Below are positions 1 through 10,200 of a stretch of DNA of 64,000 nucleotides, piece by piece. Origin of the DNA: Ornithinimicrobium cryptoxanthini (GTDB lineage Bacteria > Actinomycetota > Actinomycetes > Actinomycetales > Dermatophilaceae); the NCBI RefSeq assembly GCF_023923205.1, contig NZ_CP099490.1, positions 3,534,001 to 3,598,000 on the forward strand, given 5' to 3'. Within the stretch, counting starts at the first letter, position 1. Every line of letters starts with the position of its first letter. Under the pieces are notes generated by a model. That model saw only the letters and a program-made list of their open reading frames with translations. It did no database searches and was not told the origin of the DNA. The translations under genes were made by a program, and so were the position numbers.

Positions 1-1
1 G

Positions 2-1696
2 TTCCCGGCGGAGGTGCTGCTGGCGCTCGTGCCGCCGAGCTATCGCGCACCCTTCCACCCCCGGCCGCCACAGATCCCGACCACCGAGGTCTCCCCGGTC
101 CAGACCGAGCGGGCCTCTGCTGCGGCGGTGACCGAGGCCGTCGCCGCGATGACCGCGGTCCTGGAGAGCACGCTGCGCACACCGGTCCAGCGGCTGAAGT
201 CGGGCGGCGTGGGCGCCCGTGAGATCAAGCGGCTGTCCAAGGCCGTCGGCGTGGGGGTGGCCGAGGTGCGCCTGGCGCTGGAGCTCGGCGCACGCTGCGG
301 GTTCTTTGACTGGACCGACGAGCTGCGCCCCAGTGGTGAGTTCGAGCAGTGGCGTCGGCAGTCGGCCGCCGAGCGCGCCGGTGACCTGCTGCGCGCCTGG
401 TGGCCTCTGCGCTTCCCGCCCACCCGGGAGCGGGACGAGGACGGCATGGCGCTGCCGGCGCTGACCGGGAGCGACAATGCCTATGCACCCACCGCGCCGC
501 AGCTGGCGGTGGTGCTGCAGACGCTGGACGGTGCGGCGACCAGTCTGGAGCCGGTCCTGGAGCTGCTCGGGTGGAACCGGCCGATGGACCAGCTCTCGGC
601 GGACGACGCGCGACACACCTGGGACGAGGCTGCTCTCCTGGGTGTCATCCGCGACGGTCGTCTCACCGATCTGGGCCGCACGCTGCTCACCGGCGAGCAG
701 GACCAGGTGGTCGAGCAGCTGCGCACGCTGCTGCCCGCCGAGAGTCAGGACGTGCTGTTCGGCTCGGACCTGACCATCGTGGTGCCGGGCAGCACAGGAG
801 CGGCGGTGGTCGACCTGCTGGACGCGCTGGCCGTGCGGGAGTCCCACGGCGTCGGGGCCACCTGGCGGGTCAGCGAGGCCTCGGTGCGGGACGCTCTTGA
901 CCACGGCTACACCGTCGACGCGCTGCTGAGTGAGCTCCGCGAGGTCGCCGGCAAGGCGCTGCCCCAGCCCCTGGAGTATCTGCTGCGTGACGTCGACCGC
1001 CGGCACGGCGTCATCGGGGTGCGCCCGGCCTCCTGCGTCGTGGTCTCGCAGGATGAGGGGCTGCTCGCCGAGGTGGCCGCGACCAAGGTGCTGCGCCCTC
1101 TCGGGCTCACGGCGGTCGCCCCCACCGTGCTGGTCGGCACCGCCGACCGGGCGACGACGCTCGCCGCGCTGCGCAAGGCCGGCTATCTGCCCGTCGAGCA
1201 GGACAGCGACGGCTCACGCACGGTGGAGCTGCGCTCGCGCGGGCCGGTCGGGGAGCGCGCCGCGGCACCTGACGACGTGGACGCCCTGTCCGACGAGGAG
1301 TTCAACGTCCTCATGGAGCGGGAGCTTGCCGCCCAGAGACAGCGCCTCAAAGGCCGGGCTCCGAGCGTGCCGCGCCTGCCGGAGGAGCCGGCTGAGCTCG
1401 TCAGCCGGCTGCGGTCCGGGGGCCGGCCCTCGCACGAGGTGGACCAGAGTGTCCTCTCGCTCGTGGAGCAGTTGGCACCTCGGCTGCGGCCGGACGAGCA
1501 GCGCCACCTGGTGTCGGCTGTGGCCAGCGACGGCAGCGTCGTGATCCGCTATCGCAACGAGAGCGGCAACGAGAGTGAGCGGAAGGTGTCCGACCTGGAC
1601 CTGTCCGGTGCCTACCTCACCGGCTACTGCCACCTGCGTCAGGACGTGCGGTTCTTCCGGCTCGACCGCATCACGATGGTCGCGCCGGTCACCTGA
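2..1696 (+). CDS. Helicase-associated (Helicase_C_3 / WYL-like) protein, 5' partial
   Basis: The reading frame is open from base 2, and a GTG at 14 is only an internal Val, so the gene enters from the left and about 565 C-terminal residues are visible. The middle holds the block typical of the XPB/Ssl2 helicase N-terminal-like family (PF13625): a VVSQDEGLLAEVAATKVL stretch followed by a GLTAVAPTVL strand and a LRKAGYLPVE end. The last 70 residues look like a WYL-type domain, with an IRYRNESG strand and a C-terminal VRFFRLDRI motif. No Walker motifs are seen in this part. The role is probably DNA or ligand binding in a DNA-metabolism context; the substrate is unknown. It ends 26 bp from the convergent vapC. 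Confidence 0.8.
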   Translation, partial: FPAEVLLALVPPSYRAPFHPRPPQIPTTEVSPVQTERASAAAVTEAVAAMTAVLESTLRTPVQRLKSGGVGAREIKRLSKAVGVGVAEVRLALELGARCGFFDWTDELRPSGEFEQWRRQSAAERAGDLLRAWWPLRFPPTRERDEDGMALPALTGSDNAYAPTAPQLAVVLQTLDGAATSLEPVLELLGWNRPMDQLSADDARHTWDEAALLGVIRDGRLTDLGRTLLTGEQDQVVEQLRTLLPAESQDVLFGSDLTIVVPGSTGAAVVDLLDALAVRESHGVGATWRVSEASVRDALDHGYTVDALLSELREVAGKALPQPLEYLLRDVDRRHGVIGVRPASCVVVSQDEGLLAEVAATKVLRPLGLTAVAPTVLVGTADRATTLAALRKAGYLPVEQDSDGSRTVELRSRGPVGERAAAPDDVDALSDEEFNVLMERELAAQRQRLKGRAPSVPRLPEEPAELVSRLRSGGRPSHEVDQSVLSLVEQLAPRLRPDEQRHLVSAVASDGSVVIRYRNESGNESERKVSDLDLSGAYLTGYCHLRQDVRFFRLDRITMVAPVT

Positions 1697-1722
1697 CGAG
1701 CCGATGGCGGTGGGACGGCCCC

Positions 1723-2112
1723 CTACTCGCCCGGGTCTGGCTTGCGGGCGTCGACGAGGTCCTCGATGATCCCGAAGTCACCGACGTTGTGGGTGAGGAG
1801 AGGCACGTTCTCGACGGTCGCGGTCGCCGCAATGGCGAGGTCAAGCTGCCGGCGGCGCGGCTTTCCTCCCCGTTGGCTGACGGCGGCGGCCAAGCGTCCC
1901 CAGGCCCGAGCAACTTCTGGGGTGACCGGCAGCGGGTCGAAGGTCGCTTCGACGGCAGCGAGACGGTCGGTGCGCCGGGCCCGTTCGTCGGGATCGGTGG
2001 CCAGCAGGACGCCGAAGTGGAGTTCGGTGAGCGAGACGACGCTGATCGCGGCCTCGACGCCGTCCGGCGCATCAGCACCGATGAGCACCGACGTGTCGAG
2101 GATGACCCTCAT
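1723..2112 (-). CDS. vapC: PIN-domain ribonuclease toxin, VapC type
   Basis: 129 residues, the usual VapC length. The N-terminus MRVILDTSVLIGAD carries the first PIN acidic residue (Asp6). A conserved Glu follows in VVSLTELHFG, then Asp in QLDLAIAATA and Asp in LLTHNVGDF, which completes the four-acid metal site of PIN nucleases. VapC toxins cleave RNA, often tRNA or rRNA, when the antitoxin is lost. The ATG overlaps the antitoxin stop as ATGA, so translation is coupled to the upstream antitoxin gene. Function is from the family; the target RNA cannot be told from sequence. Confidence 0.9.
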   Translation of the reverse strand: MRVILDTSVLIGADAPDGVEAAISVVSLTELHFGVLLATDPDERARRTDRLAAVEATFDPLPVTPEVARAWGRLAAAVSQRGGKPRRRQLDLAIAATATVENVPLLTHNVGDFGIIEDLVDARKPDPGE

Positions 2113-2363
2113 GACGCGAACGGGTCGACGACGGCCGCGTCGAGCCTTGCCAGGTCGTCATCCAGATCACCAGGAGTGGGACCGTGCCACACCTCAGCCA
2201 GGGCGGCGCCAGCTATCCAGCGCCGACGTTGCGTCGGACGAAGCTCGGCCACAGGTCGGCCCGAGACCGTCACCGTGAGGGATTCCCCAGCCTCGACTCG
2301 TCGGAGCACCTCACCCACGTGGTTTCGGAGCATCTTTTGCGGGATCACGTCCATGAGGATCAT
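2109..2363 (-). CDS. Type II antitoxin, Phd/YefM-like, partner of VapC
   Basis: 84 residues starting MILMDVIPQK. An N-terminal DNA-binding segment of Phd/YefM style (LRNHVGEVLRRVEAGESLTV, then SGRPVAEL) is followed by an acidic C-terminal tail (GDLDDDLARLDAAVVDPF) expected to wrap the toxin. I chose the ATG at 2363 because a perfect palindrome lies directly upstream; an in-frame ATG at 2354 is the alternative. It is first in the two-gene operon, overlapping vapC by ATGA. It neutralises VapC and, with it, probably represses its own promoter. Confidence 0.85.
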   Translation of the reverse strand: MILMDVIPQKMLRNHVGEVLRRVEAGESLTVTVSGRPVAELRPTQRRRWIAGAALAEVWHGPTPGDLDDDLARLDAAVVDPFAS

Positions 2364-2364
2364 G

Positions 2365-2380
2365 GTAGCAGTTCTGCTAC
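2365..2380. promoter_or_regulatory. Palindromic operator of the vapC module
   Basis: GTAGCAG-TT-CTGCTAC is a perfect 7-2-7 inverted repeat one base upstream of the antitoxin ATG. The place and symmetry fit an autoregulatory site bound by the antitoxin or the TA complex. This is inferred from position. Confidence 0.6.
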
Positions 2381-2488
2381 TTCGTCCGAGTGCACTGCGT
2401 GGCGAAAGGCCCGAGCCGGTCGAAGGATGGACGCAAGACAGCGCGCTCGGTCGATGGGTGAGGTGGCGTGAGTGCCCGGCGCATCCGG

Positions 2489-2494
2489 CATACT
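2489..2494 (+). promoter_or_regulatory. -10 element for a leaderless ybaK-like transcript
   Basis: CATACT ends 7 nt before the ATG at 2502, so transcription would start at or next to the start codon. No Shine-Dalgarno sequence is present. Confidence 0.45.
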
Positions 2495-2501
2495 CGCGGG
2501 C

Positions 2502-2966
2502 ATGCACCCACGCACCCAGACCGTGCAGGACGCGCTGCAGGCCGCCGGCATCGCCGCTCAGATCGAGGTGCTCGACGAGCACGCCCGCACGGCTGCCGTC
2601 GCGGCCGAGCAGCTCGGCTGTGAGGTTGCCGCCATCGCCAACAGCCTGGTCTTCATGGCTGACTCCGAGCCGCTGCTGGTGATGGCCAGTGGCGCAGCGC
2701 GGGTCAACACCGACGCGATCGCTGCCGCGGTGGGCGCCGAGTCCGTGGTCAAGGCCTCTGCCGACCAGGTGCGCGCCGCGACCGGACAGGCGATCGGCGG
2801 GGTCGCGCCGACCGGACACCCAACTCCCCTGCGCACGCTGGTCGACCCCGACCTCGGTGTCCACGACACGATCTGGGCCGCGGGCGGCACGCCGGACAGC
2901 ATCGTGCCGCTGACCTTCCAGCAGCTGGTGATGGTGACGTCCGGCCACGTGACGGCCGTGCGCTGA
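2502..2966 (+). CDS. YbaK/EbsC-family aminoacyl-tRNA deacylase
   Basis: 154 residues, the usual length for free-standing YbaK/ProX editing domains, which hydrolyse mischarged tRNAs (for example Cys- or Ala-tRNA(Pro)). Family marks seen: the AAVAAEQLGCEVAAIANSLVF helix, the LLVMASGAARVNT strand, and the GQAIGGVAPTGH loop where YbaK proteins keep the conserved Gly-rich substrate site. The start at 2502 is chosen because it follows a -10-like CATACT by 7 nt and matches the family N-terminus. The gene stands alone and converges with the DUF2652 gene 6 bp away. A second YbaK homologue lies at 36073-36543. Confidence 0.88.
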   Translation: MHPRTQTVQDALQAAGIAAQIEVLDEHARTAAVAAEQLGCEVAAIANSLVFMADSEPLLVMASGAARVNTDAIAAAVGAESVVKASADQVRAATGQAIGGVAPTGHPTPLRTLVDPDLGVHDTIWAAGGTPDSIVPLTFQQLVMVTSGHVTAVR

Positions 2967-2972
2967 GCTAAG

Positions 2973-3611
2973 TCAGCTCAGGCCGAGCACGAACGTGTTG
3001 ATCGGCGCGAAGTGCTCATAGCTCTGCGACATGGGCACCGCCGAGTCGACCGGCACCGCGAGCTCGTCGACGGCGGACTCGGTGAACAACGCGTAGGCGT
3101 GGGATCCGAGCACCTCGGCCGCCTCGGACTTCAGCAGCAGGTGCGCCATCACGACGTCAGGACCGGTCAGCTCAGGGTTGCCGGCGAACTCCTGGATGAC
3201 GAAGTCGCCGGCGTGCAGGACGAACTTCAGATCCAGCCCGTTGGCGGCGCTGCACTGCTCGCACGTGCACGTCCAGATCACACCGACATCAGCCAGCTGG
3301 GCGCGGAAGCTGGCATAGCACTTGTGGATGCAGTCCAGGACCTCCTCGCCATGGGGCACGTCGGGTCCCGAGCGGGCGAAGGCGAAGACCGCGTCACCCT
3401 CGAGCTTGGACAGGGTGAAGTATGGCGTCACGGACTGCACGATCCCGTCCAGCAGGCTCGACATCAGTCGGAAGGCCTCAGGGATCTGGCCCGTGGCGAA
3501 GGCATCGTCCTTGTGCGCCTCCTGGACGCCGCGCAGGAACGAGGTGTAGCCGCTGATGTCCGCCAGGAACAGGGGTCCCCTCGCGGCCTCCTGGGTGAAC
3601 TGGACCGCCAT
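2973..3611 (-). CDS. DUF2652 protein, adenylate-cyclase-like fold
   Basis: 212 residues from the chosen start MAVQFTQEAARG. Blocks typical of DUF2652, a family related to class III nucleotide cyclases: LFLADISGYTSFL (cyclase first-strand motif with the metal-type Asp), SKLEGDAVFAF and LKFVLHAGDFVIQ. A CTCEQCSA segment supplies closely spaced cysteines that could bind metal. The start at 3611 is preferred because GAGGAG lies 6 nt upstream; in-frame starts at 3617 and 3641 are possible. Catalytic activity is unproven for this family. It is divergent from recC. Confidence 0.8.
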   Translation of the reverse strand: MAVQFTQEAARGPLFLADISGYTSFLRGVQEAHKDDAFATGQIPEAFRLMSSLLDGIVQSVTPYFTLSKLEGDAVFAFARSGPDVPHGEEVLDCIHKCYASFRAQLADVGVIWTCTCEQCSAANGLDLKFVLHAGDFVIQEFAGNPELTGPDVVMAHLLLKSEAAEVLGSHAYALFTESAVDELAVPVDSAVPMSQSYEHFAPINTFVLGLS

Positions 3612-3700
3612 CGCCATCTCCTCTGTATGGGTCTGACCCACTCTTGCAACGTAGCAGGCGTGACGGACAGTGGTCCATGCCTCCTGTCAGACCCACGCCA

Positions 3701-3706
3701 TAGGGT
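3701..3706 (+). promoter_or_regulatory. -10 element for leaderless recCBD transcript
   Basis: TAGGGT followed by exactly 6 nt and the recC ATG at 3713. No ribosome-binding site lies between, so the message would begin at the start codon. Confidence 0.5.
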
Positions 3707-3712
3707 CAGTGC

Positions 3713-6700
3713 ATGACCTTGTTCGTGCACCGCGCGGCCAACACCGACCTGTTGGCCGGCGGGCTTGCCGAGCTCCTCGCGGCCCCGCTGGACGACGTGT
3801 TCGCCGAGGAGGTCGTCGCGGTGCCGGCCAAGGGGGTGGAGCGGTGGCTGGCCCAGCGGCTGTCGCACACGCTGGGGTCCGGGCCGCGCGGCGGCGACGG
3901 GGTGTGCGCCGGTGTGCGTTTCCTCAACCCGCACTCGCTGGTCGCGCTCGTCCTGGGCATCGAGCGCGATGACCCGTGGCGCTCCGACCAGCTCGCCTGG
4001 CCGGTGCTGCGCGCGGTCGACGACAGCCTCGGCGAGACGTGGGCCAAGACCCTGTCCGACCACCTGGGACACGGCCTCACCGGCACCGAGCATGAACTGC
4101 GCCGGGGTCAGCGATTTGCCGTGGCGCGCCGGCTCGCCGGCCTGTTCGCCGACTATGCCGCCCAGCGCCCCGCGATGCTGGCGGACTGGCGTGAGGGTGG
4201 CGCCGGTGACGGGCTGGGTGGTCCGGTGGCCGACGACCTCGCCTGGCAGCCCGAGCTGTGGCGCCGCACGTTGGCCCTGGTCGACGCCGAGCCCCCCGAG
4301 GTGCGGCAGACACGCGTCCTGCAGGCGCTGCGGGAGCAGAGCCCCGAGGGCCTGTCCCTCGGTGATCTGGTGCTGCCCGGGCGCCTGTCCCTGTTCGGAC
4401 ACACCCGGATCGCGCGCAGCGAGGTCGAGGTGCTGACCGCCCTGGGCGAGCACCTGGACGTGCACCTGTGGCTGCCGCAGTCCTCCCCCCGGGCGTGGAC
4501 GCGGCTGGCTCCGCTCGCGGCAGAGGGCCCGGTCCCCCGCGCGGAGGACACGTCCGCCGGGGTGATCGAGCACCCGCTGCTGGCCAGCCTCGGGCGCGAC
4601 TCCCGCGAGCTGCAGCGCACCCTCGCCCTCACGGGTGGGACCGACGACCTGCTGGTCCGCGACGAGGCCGACGACGTGGTGGTCCGCGACGAGGCCGACG
4701 ACGTGCTGGTCCGCGACGAGGCCGACGAGGCACCGGCCCGCAGTCTGCTACAGCTCCTGCAGGACGACCTGGCGCGCGACCACGCACCGACCGCTGAGGA
4801 CCGCCGGTCTCGGGTGGTCGAGGCGCAGGACCGCAGCATCCAGGTGCATGCCTGCCACGGGCGCACCCGGCAGGTCGAGGTGCTGCGCGACGTGCTGGCC
4901 GACCTCCTCCAGCGCGACCCCACCCTCGAGCCGCGCGACATCCTGGTGATGTGCCCCGACGTGGACACCTATGCGCCCCTCTTCCACGCCGGCTTCGGGC
5001 TCGCCGAGGTGGTCCGCGAGCAGACCGCCGCGACACACCCGGCCCACGGCCTGCGGGTCCGGCTCGCGGACCGCGGCCCTCGGCATACCAACCCTCTGCT
5101 GGCCCTGGCCGACCAGCTCGTCGAGCTGGCTGGCGGGCGCCTGACCGCCGGGGAGGTGCTCGACCTGGCCCGATCCGCCCCTGTTCGCCACCGGTTCGGC
5201 CTCGGTGACGACTCCCTCGAGCGACTGGGGGACTGGGTCCACGCAGTGGTCATCCGGTGGGGGCTCGACGCCGACCACCGGGCCACCTATCAGCTGCACC
5301 ATCTGGGTCAGAACACCTGGCGCGCGGGGCTGGACCGGGTGCTGGTGGGCGCGGCCGTCGACGGTCAGGACATCGACCACCTCGGGACCACCCTGGCGCT
5401 GGACAACCTCGACAGTGGTGACCTCGAGCTGGCCGGGCGCCTGGCTGAGCTCGTGGAGCGGCTGGCCACGACCCTGCGCGCTCTGCGCACGACCGACACG
5501 GTCGATGTCTGGGTGCGCGAGCTGAGTGACGGGGTGCTCGGGCTGGCCGATGTGCCGCTCGCGGACGCCTGGCAGCTCACCCAGTTCGAGCGTGAGCTGG
5601 CCAGGATCCAGGCGGCTGCACGGCGGGGTGCCACGTCGACGCCGTCCCTGTCGCTGGCCGACGTCCGTGCGCTGCTGCGGGAGCAGTCCGGAGGACGGGC
5701 GACCCGGTCCAACTTCCGCACCGGCTCGCTCACGGTCTGCACGATGGTGCCGATGCGCTCCGTGCCGCACCGCGTGGTGGCCCTGGTCGGGATGGACGAC
5801 GGTGTCTTCCCCCGGCACAGCACCCCGGACGGTGACGACGCGTTGGCGCGGCGCGCGGTCACCGGCGAGCGCGACCCGCGCAGCGAGGACCGGCAGCTGC
5901 TGCTCGATGCGATCACCTCGGCCGGTGACGCGCTCGTCATCACCTACACCGGCGCCGACGAGCACACCGGCTCACAGCGGCCTCCGGCGGTCCCGCTCGG
6001 AGAGCTGATCGACGCCGTCCGCGCGACCGCACAGGGCCAGGGGGTCGAGCGCGTCGTCACCGATCACCCGCTGCAGCCGTTCGACCCGCGCAACCTCGGC
6101 GTCACCCCCGAGGACGAGACCAGCCTGCTGCCCCAGGACCGGCCGCTCAGTTATGACCCGACGGCTCTCGCCGGGGCGCTCGCTCTCCGCGCGGGGCAGT
6201 CCCAGCCCGTCCCCATCGCGGCCCAGCTGCTCCCCCCGCTGGCCGGCGACGAGGTCGCGCTCGATGACCTGCTCCGGTTCTTTGACAACCCGGCCCGCGC
6301 CTTCCTGCGCTCCCGCCTCGGGATGGTCCTGCCCGAGGTCCCCGAGGAGCGCGGCGAGGGCATCCCGATCACCCTCGACGGGCTGGAGAAGTGGACGATC
6401 GGCGACCGCATGCTGCAGGGGGTGCTGACCGGCCGGGCTCCCGCCCAGGCGGTCAACGCCGAGCTGTGGCGAGGCGCCCTGCCGCCCGACCAGCTGGGCG
6501 AGACCACCATGCGTGAGATCACCCAGGCGGTCCAGGCCCTGTGCGAGGCCACCTGGCGCACGGTCGGCACCGGCGGGTGGGAGCAGGACCTGCCGCGCGA
6601 CAGTGTGGACCTCGACCTCGCGCTGCCCGGCGGTCGCCAGCTCACCGGCACCGTCGCCGGGCTCGTGGGAGGCGCAGCGCTGACCGTCACCTACTCGCAG

Positions 6701-7225
6701 GTGAAGGCCAAACAACGCCTCCGCTCCTGGATCATCTCGCTGGTCCTGGCTGCGGGCGGACACTCCGGGGTGAGCCGTCTGATCGGCAAGCACTACTGGC
6801 GCAAGGGCGACAAGAGCCCTGTGCTGTTCACTCACGGGCCGCACGACCCGGCCACGGCACTGGAGCTGTTGACCCAGCTCGTCGACCTGCGCGACAGAGG
6901 CCTGCGTGAGGTCGTCCCGCTGCCGCTGGAGACCAGCCTGGCCTGGGCGGACTACTTCGTGAAGACGGGCAAGGCCACGCTGGCTGCACAACAGGGCGTC
7001 AAGAAGTGGGTCACCCCCGACGGCGGCTTCGGTGGCGGCGGTGAGCAAGACGATCCGTCCTGGTCACGTGTGCTGGGAGCGGGCGTGCCCTTTGACACGA
7101 TCCTCGGCACGCCACGCGCCGATGAGGAGTGGACGCCGGGGGTGGAGTCGCGGCTGGGTCAGTTCGCGCTGCGGGTGTGGGGCCCGGTGCTCCGAGGCGG
7201 CGCAGAGTCGAAAGTGAAGCCATGA
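3713..7225 (+). CDS. recC: RecBCD subunit RecC (exodeoxyribonuclease V gamma)
   Basis: 1170 residues, normal RecC size. The N-terminus MTLFVHRAANTDLL and the VVAVPAKGVERWLAQRLSH block are typical of RecC. Later blocks ILVMCPDVDTYAPL, TVCTMVPMRSVPHRVVALVGMDDGVFPR and the C-terminal nuclease-like fold also match. RecC is the helicase-like scaffold that splits the duplex and scans for the recombination hotspot signal. First gene of recC-recB-recD, with recB starting within 40 bp. An unusual 27-bp triple repeat encodes an acidic linker at residues about 311-337. The start follows a TAGGGT -10 element by 6 nt. Confidence 0.96.
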   Translation: MTLFVHRAANTDLLAGGLAELLAAPLDDVFAEEVVAVPAKGVERWLAQRLSHTLGSGPRGGDGVCAGVRFLNPHSLVALVLGIERDDPWRSDQLAWPVLRAVDDSLGETWAKTLSDHLGHGLTGTEHELRRGQRFAVARRLAGLFADYAAQRPAMLADWREGGAGDGLGGPVADDLAWQPELWRRTLALVDAEPPEVRQTRVLQALREQSPEGLSLGDLVLPGRLSLFGHTRIARSEVEVLTALGEHLDVHLWLPQSSPRAWTRLAPLAAEGPVPRAEDTSAGVIEHPLLASLGRDSRELQRTLALTGGTDDLLVRDEADDVVVRDEADDVLVRDEADEAPARSLLQLLQDDLARDHAPTAEDRRSRVVEAQDRSIQVHACHGRTRQVEVLRDVLADLLQRDPTLEPRDILVMCPDVDTYAPLFHAGFGLAEVVREQTAATHPAHGLRVRLADRGPRHTNPLLALADQLVELAGGRLTAGEVLDLARSAPVRHRFGLGDDSLERLGDWVHAVVIRWGLDADHRATYQLHHLGQNTWRAGLDRVLVGAAVDGQDIDHLGTTLALDNLDSGDLELAGRLAELVERLATTLRALRTTDTVDVWVRELSDGVLGLADVPLADAWQLTQFERELARIQAAARRGATSTPSLSLADVRALLREQSGGRATRSNFRTGSLTVCTMVPMRSVPHRVVALVGMDDGVFPRHSTPDGDDALARRAVTGERDPRSEDRQLLLDAITSAGDALVITYTGADEHTGSQRPPAVPLGELIDAVRATAQGQGVERVVTDHPLQPFDPRNLGVTPEDETSLLPQDRPLSYDPTALAGALALRAGQSQPVPIAAQLLPPLAGDEVALDDLLRFFDNPARAFLRSRLGMVLPEVPEERGEGIPITLDGLEKWTIGDRMLQGVLTGRAPAQAVNAELWRGALPPDQLGETTMREITQAVQALCEATWRTVGTGGWEQDLPRDSVDLDLALPGGRQLTGTVAGLVGGAALTVTYSQVKAKQRLRSWIISLVLAAGGHSGVSRLIGKHYWRKGDKSPVLFTHGPHDPATALELLTQLVDLRDRGLREVVPLPLETSLAWADYFVKTGKATLAAQQGVKKWVTPDGGFGGGGEQDDPSWSRVLGAGVPFDTILGTPRADEEWTPGVESRLGQFALRVWGPVLRGGAESKVKP
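4643..4723 (+). repeat. 27-bp in-frame tandem repeat inside recC (3 copies)
   Basis: Three direct copies encode DDLLVRDEA, DDVVVRDEA and DDVLVRDEA. They differ by one or two bases each, so the expansion is recent. The repeat sits between the helicase-like lobes in a presumably flexible charged linker. Confidence 0.9.
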
Positions 7226-7263
7226 CCGCCGAGGTTGACGCCAGGACCGCCGGAAGGGAAACC

Positions 7264-10200
7264 ATGACCGTGCAGGAGTTCGCGATCACCGACCCTCTGC
7301 CGTCGGGCACGATGCTGCTCGAGGCCAGCGCCGGCACCGGCAAGACCTGGACCATCGCGGCCCTGGTCACGCGCTATGTCGCTGAGGGCGTGGCCCTGCT
7401 TGAGCAGATGCTGGTCGTCACCTTCAGCCGAGCCGCCAGCCAGGAGCTGCGCGCGCGGGTGCGTGAGCAGCTCGCTGAGGCCGAGGCGGTGCTGGCCGGC
7501 CGGCAGCAGCCCGACCCGGACAACGAGCTCCTGGCGCTCCTGCTCGACGTCGACGAGCAGACCCGCGCCCTGCAGCACGCCCGGGTGCGGACCGCCCTGA
7601 CCAACTTCGACGCGGCGACCATCGCCACCGTGCACCAGTTCTGCCACGAGGTGCTGCGCAGCCTCGGCGTCGCCGGCACCTCCGATGCCTCCGCCGAGCT
7701 GGTGGAGGACCTGGGCGACCTGCTCGTCGAGGTCGTCGATGACCTCTATCTGCGCGGCTTCCGCGGGGAGACCGAGCCGATCTTCAGCCGGTCCGAGGCA
7801 CTGGTGATCGCCCGTGCGGCCGTCGAGGACATCCACGCCGAGCTGCGCCCCACCACGGCCGAGCCCGGCACCCCCGCCGCGCGCCGGGTCCGTTTTGCCC
7901 AGGCGGTCCGCGACGAGCTCGACCTGCGCAAGCGGCGTCTGCAGGTGATGCACTACAACGACCTGCTCACCCAGCTCTCCGACGCGTTGGGAGAGCCCGA
8001 CTCTCCCGCGCGACACCGGATGCGGCAGCGCTGGCAGGTTGTCCTGGTCGACGAGTTCCAGGACACCGACCCCGTCCAGTGGCAGGTCCTGGACCGCGCC
8101 TTCAGCGGCCATGCCCAGGCGATGGTCCTGATCGGCGACCCCAAGCAGGCGATCTACGCCTTCCGCGGCGGCGACATCGTGACCTATCTCGCGGCGGCGG
8201 GCAGCGCCTCCGACCGCAGGACCCTGCCCCGCAACTATCGCTCCGATCCCGGCGTCGTCCACGCGCTGACCACCCTGCTGGAAGGCACGCAGCTCGGGCA
8301 CCCGGAGATCACCGTCCGCGCGGTCACCGCTGCCAAGGAGGGGGCCCGGCTGCAGGGGGCACCCCACGGGTCACCGGTGCGGGTCCGTCAGCTGCTGCTC
8401 GGTGAGCACCTGTCCGACGACGACCGGATCGCGCCCACCCGCGCGCACATCGCCCGTGACCTGGCTCTCGACATCGCCGCGCTCCTGGCCTCCGGCGCCA
8501 CCTTCGACGACCGTCCCGTCCAGGCCCACGACGTCGCCGTGCTCGCCCACCGCGGCAAGGACCTGCTCGCCGCCCAGCGAGCCCTGCGCGAGGTCGGCAT
8601 CCATGCCGTGAGCGCCGGCGGGTCCAACGTCCTCGAGAGCGGCGCGGCCCACGACTGGCTCACCCTGCTGGAGGCGATGGCGGCGCCGCACCGCTCGGTG
8701 CTGACCCGGGCCGCCGCCCTGACCGACCTGCTCGGCTATGCCGTGCCCGAGGTCGATGCCGGGGGCGCCGACCTGGATGACCAGCTCGCCCAGCACGCGC
8801 GCGACCTGGCCAGCACCTATGCCCGGCAGGGCATCGCCGCCGTCCTCGAACGGCTCACCGTCGACGGCCTCACCGCCCGGGTCCTGGGCCAGGTCGGCGG
8901 CGAGCGCACCCTCACCGACATCAAGCACCTCGCGGAGCTGCTGCACGAGGCGGGGCGCTCGCACCAGCTCGGACTCGTGGCGCTGCTGGAGTGGCTGCGG
9001 GCACAGCTGGCCCAGGACTCGTCGGCGTCGGCAGGTGCCCGCACCCGCCGGCTGGACAGTGACTCCGCCGCCGTGCAGCTGCTCACCATCCACGGCAGCA
9101 AGGGTCTGCAGTTCCCCGTCGTCTATCTGCCGAGCCTGACCGACCGCAACGTCCCCGACACGCCCCACGTCCCCCTGTGCCACGACGACCCGCCGGAGCG
9201 CACCCGCTATATCGATGTCGGCGGCCGGGCCGGCCCCCAGTGGGCCGACTCCGTGCGGCGCCACAAGGAGGAGGACGCCGGGGAGTCCCTGCGCCTGCTC
9301 TATGTCGCGCTGACGCGCGCGCAGTCCCAGGTCGTGACGTGGTGGTCCCCGACCAGCCGCAACGGTGGACCCTCCGCGCTGCATCGGGTCCTGTTCGGTC
9401 GCAAGCCGGTCGCTGAGCCAGAGTCCGTCGACGGCGCTGTTCCCGCCACCGCCCCTGTCCCCAAGGAGGACGACGCCGCCAGCCGGACCCTGCAGGCCTG
9501 GTCCGACCTCGGCGCATTCACCCTGGAGCGGGCCGACCACGCGGGCCCCGTCGCCGTCCCCACCCCCGACGACGCACGCGATCCTCGGGTCGCCGAGTGG
9601 ACCCGCCGGGTGGACCACGACTGGAGGCGCACGTCATACACCGCGCTGTCCACGCCGCGTGAGCAGGAGGCCCACGCCCTGACCGGCGGCGTAGGGAGCG
9701 AGCCCGAGGTCACCGCGCGACAGGACGAGCCGGAGCTGCCCGAGCCGGTCCTGGAGGCAACGCCGGCCCTGCCGGGTCTCAGCCCCGAGCCGCCGGGTGC
9801 CGACGTGCCCTCGCCGATGGCGGACCTGCCGGTCGGCGCGACGTTTGGCTCCCTAGTCCACGGGGTCCTCGAGCACGCCGACCCCGAGGCCGCCGACCTG
9901 CGCTCGGAGCTGCTCGGCCACATCCGCGAGCAGCTCGTCCAGTGGCCGGTCGACCTCGACCCAGAGATGCTCGCCGACGCCCTGGTCGCGGTCAACGACA
10001 CCCCGCTGGGGCCGCTCGCCGGTGGGACGACGCTGCGGCAGATCGGTCAGCGGGACCGGCTGCGCGAGCTGGACTTCGAGCTGCCGCTGGGCGGTGGAGA
10101 CCTCCCGGATGGGGCGGCCGCGCACGCGACGCTCGGCGAGCTGGTCCCGCTGTTGCGCGAGCATCTGCCGGCCGGCGACCCGGTCCGGGCCTGGGCCGAC

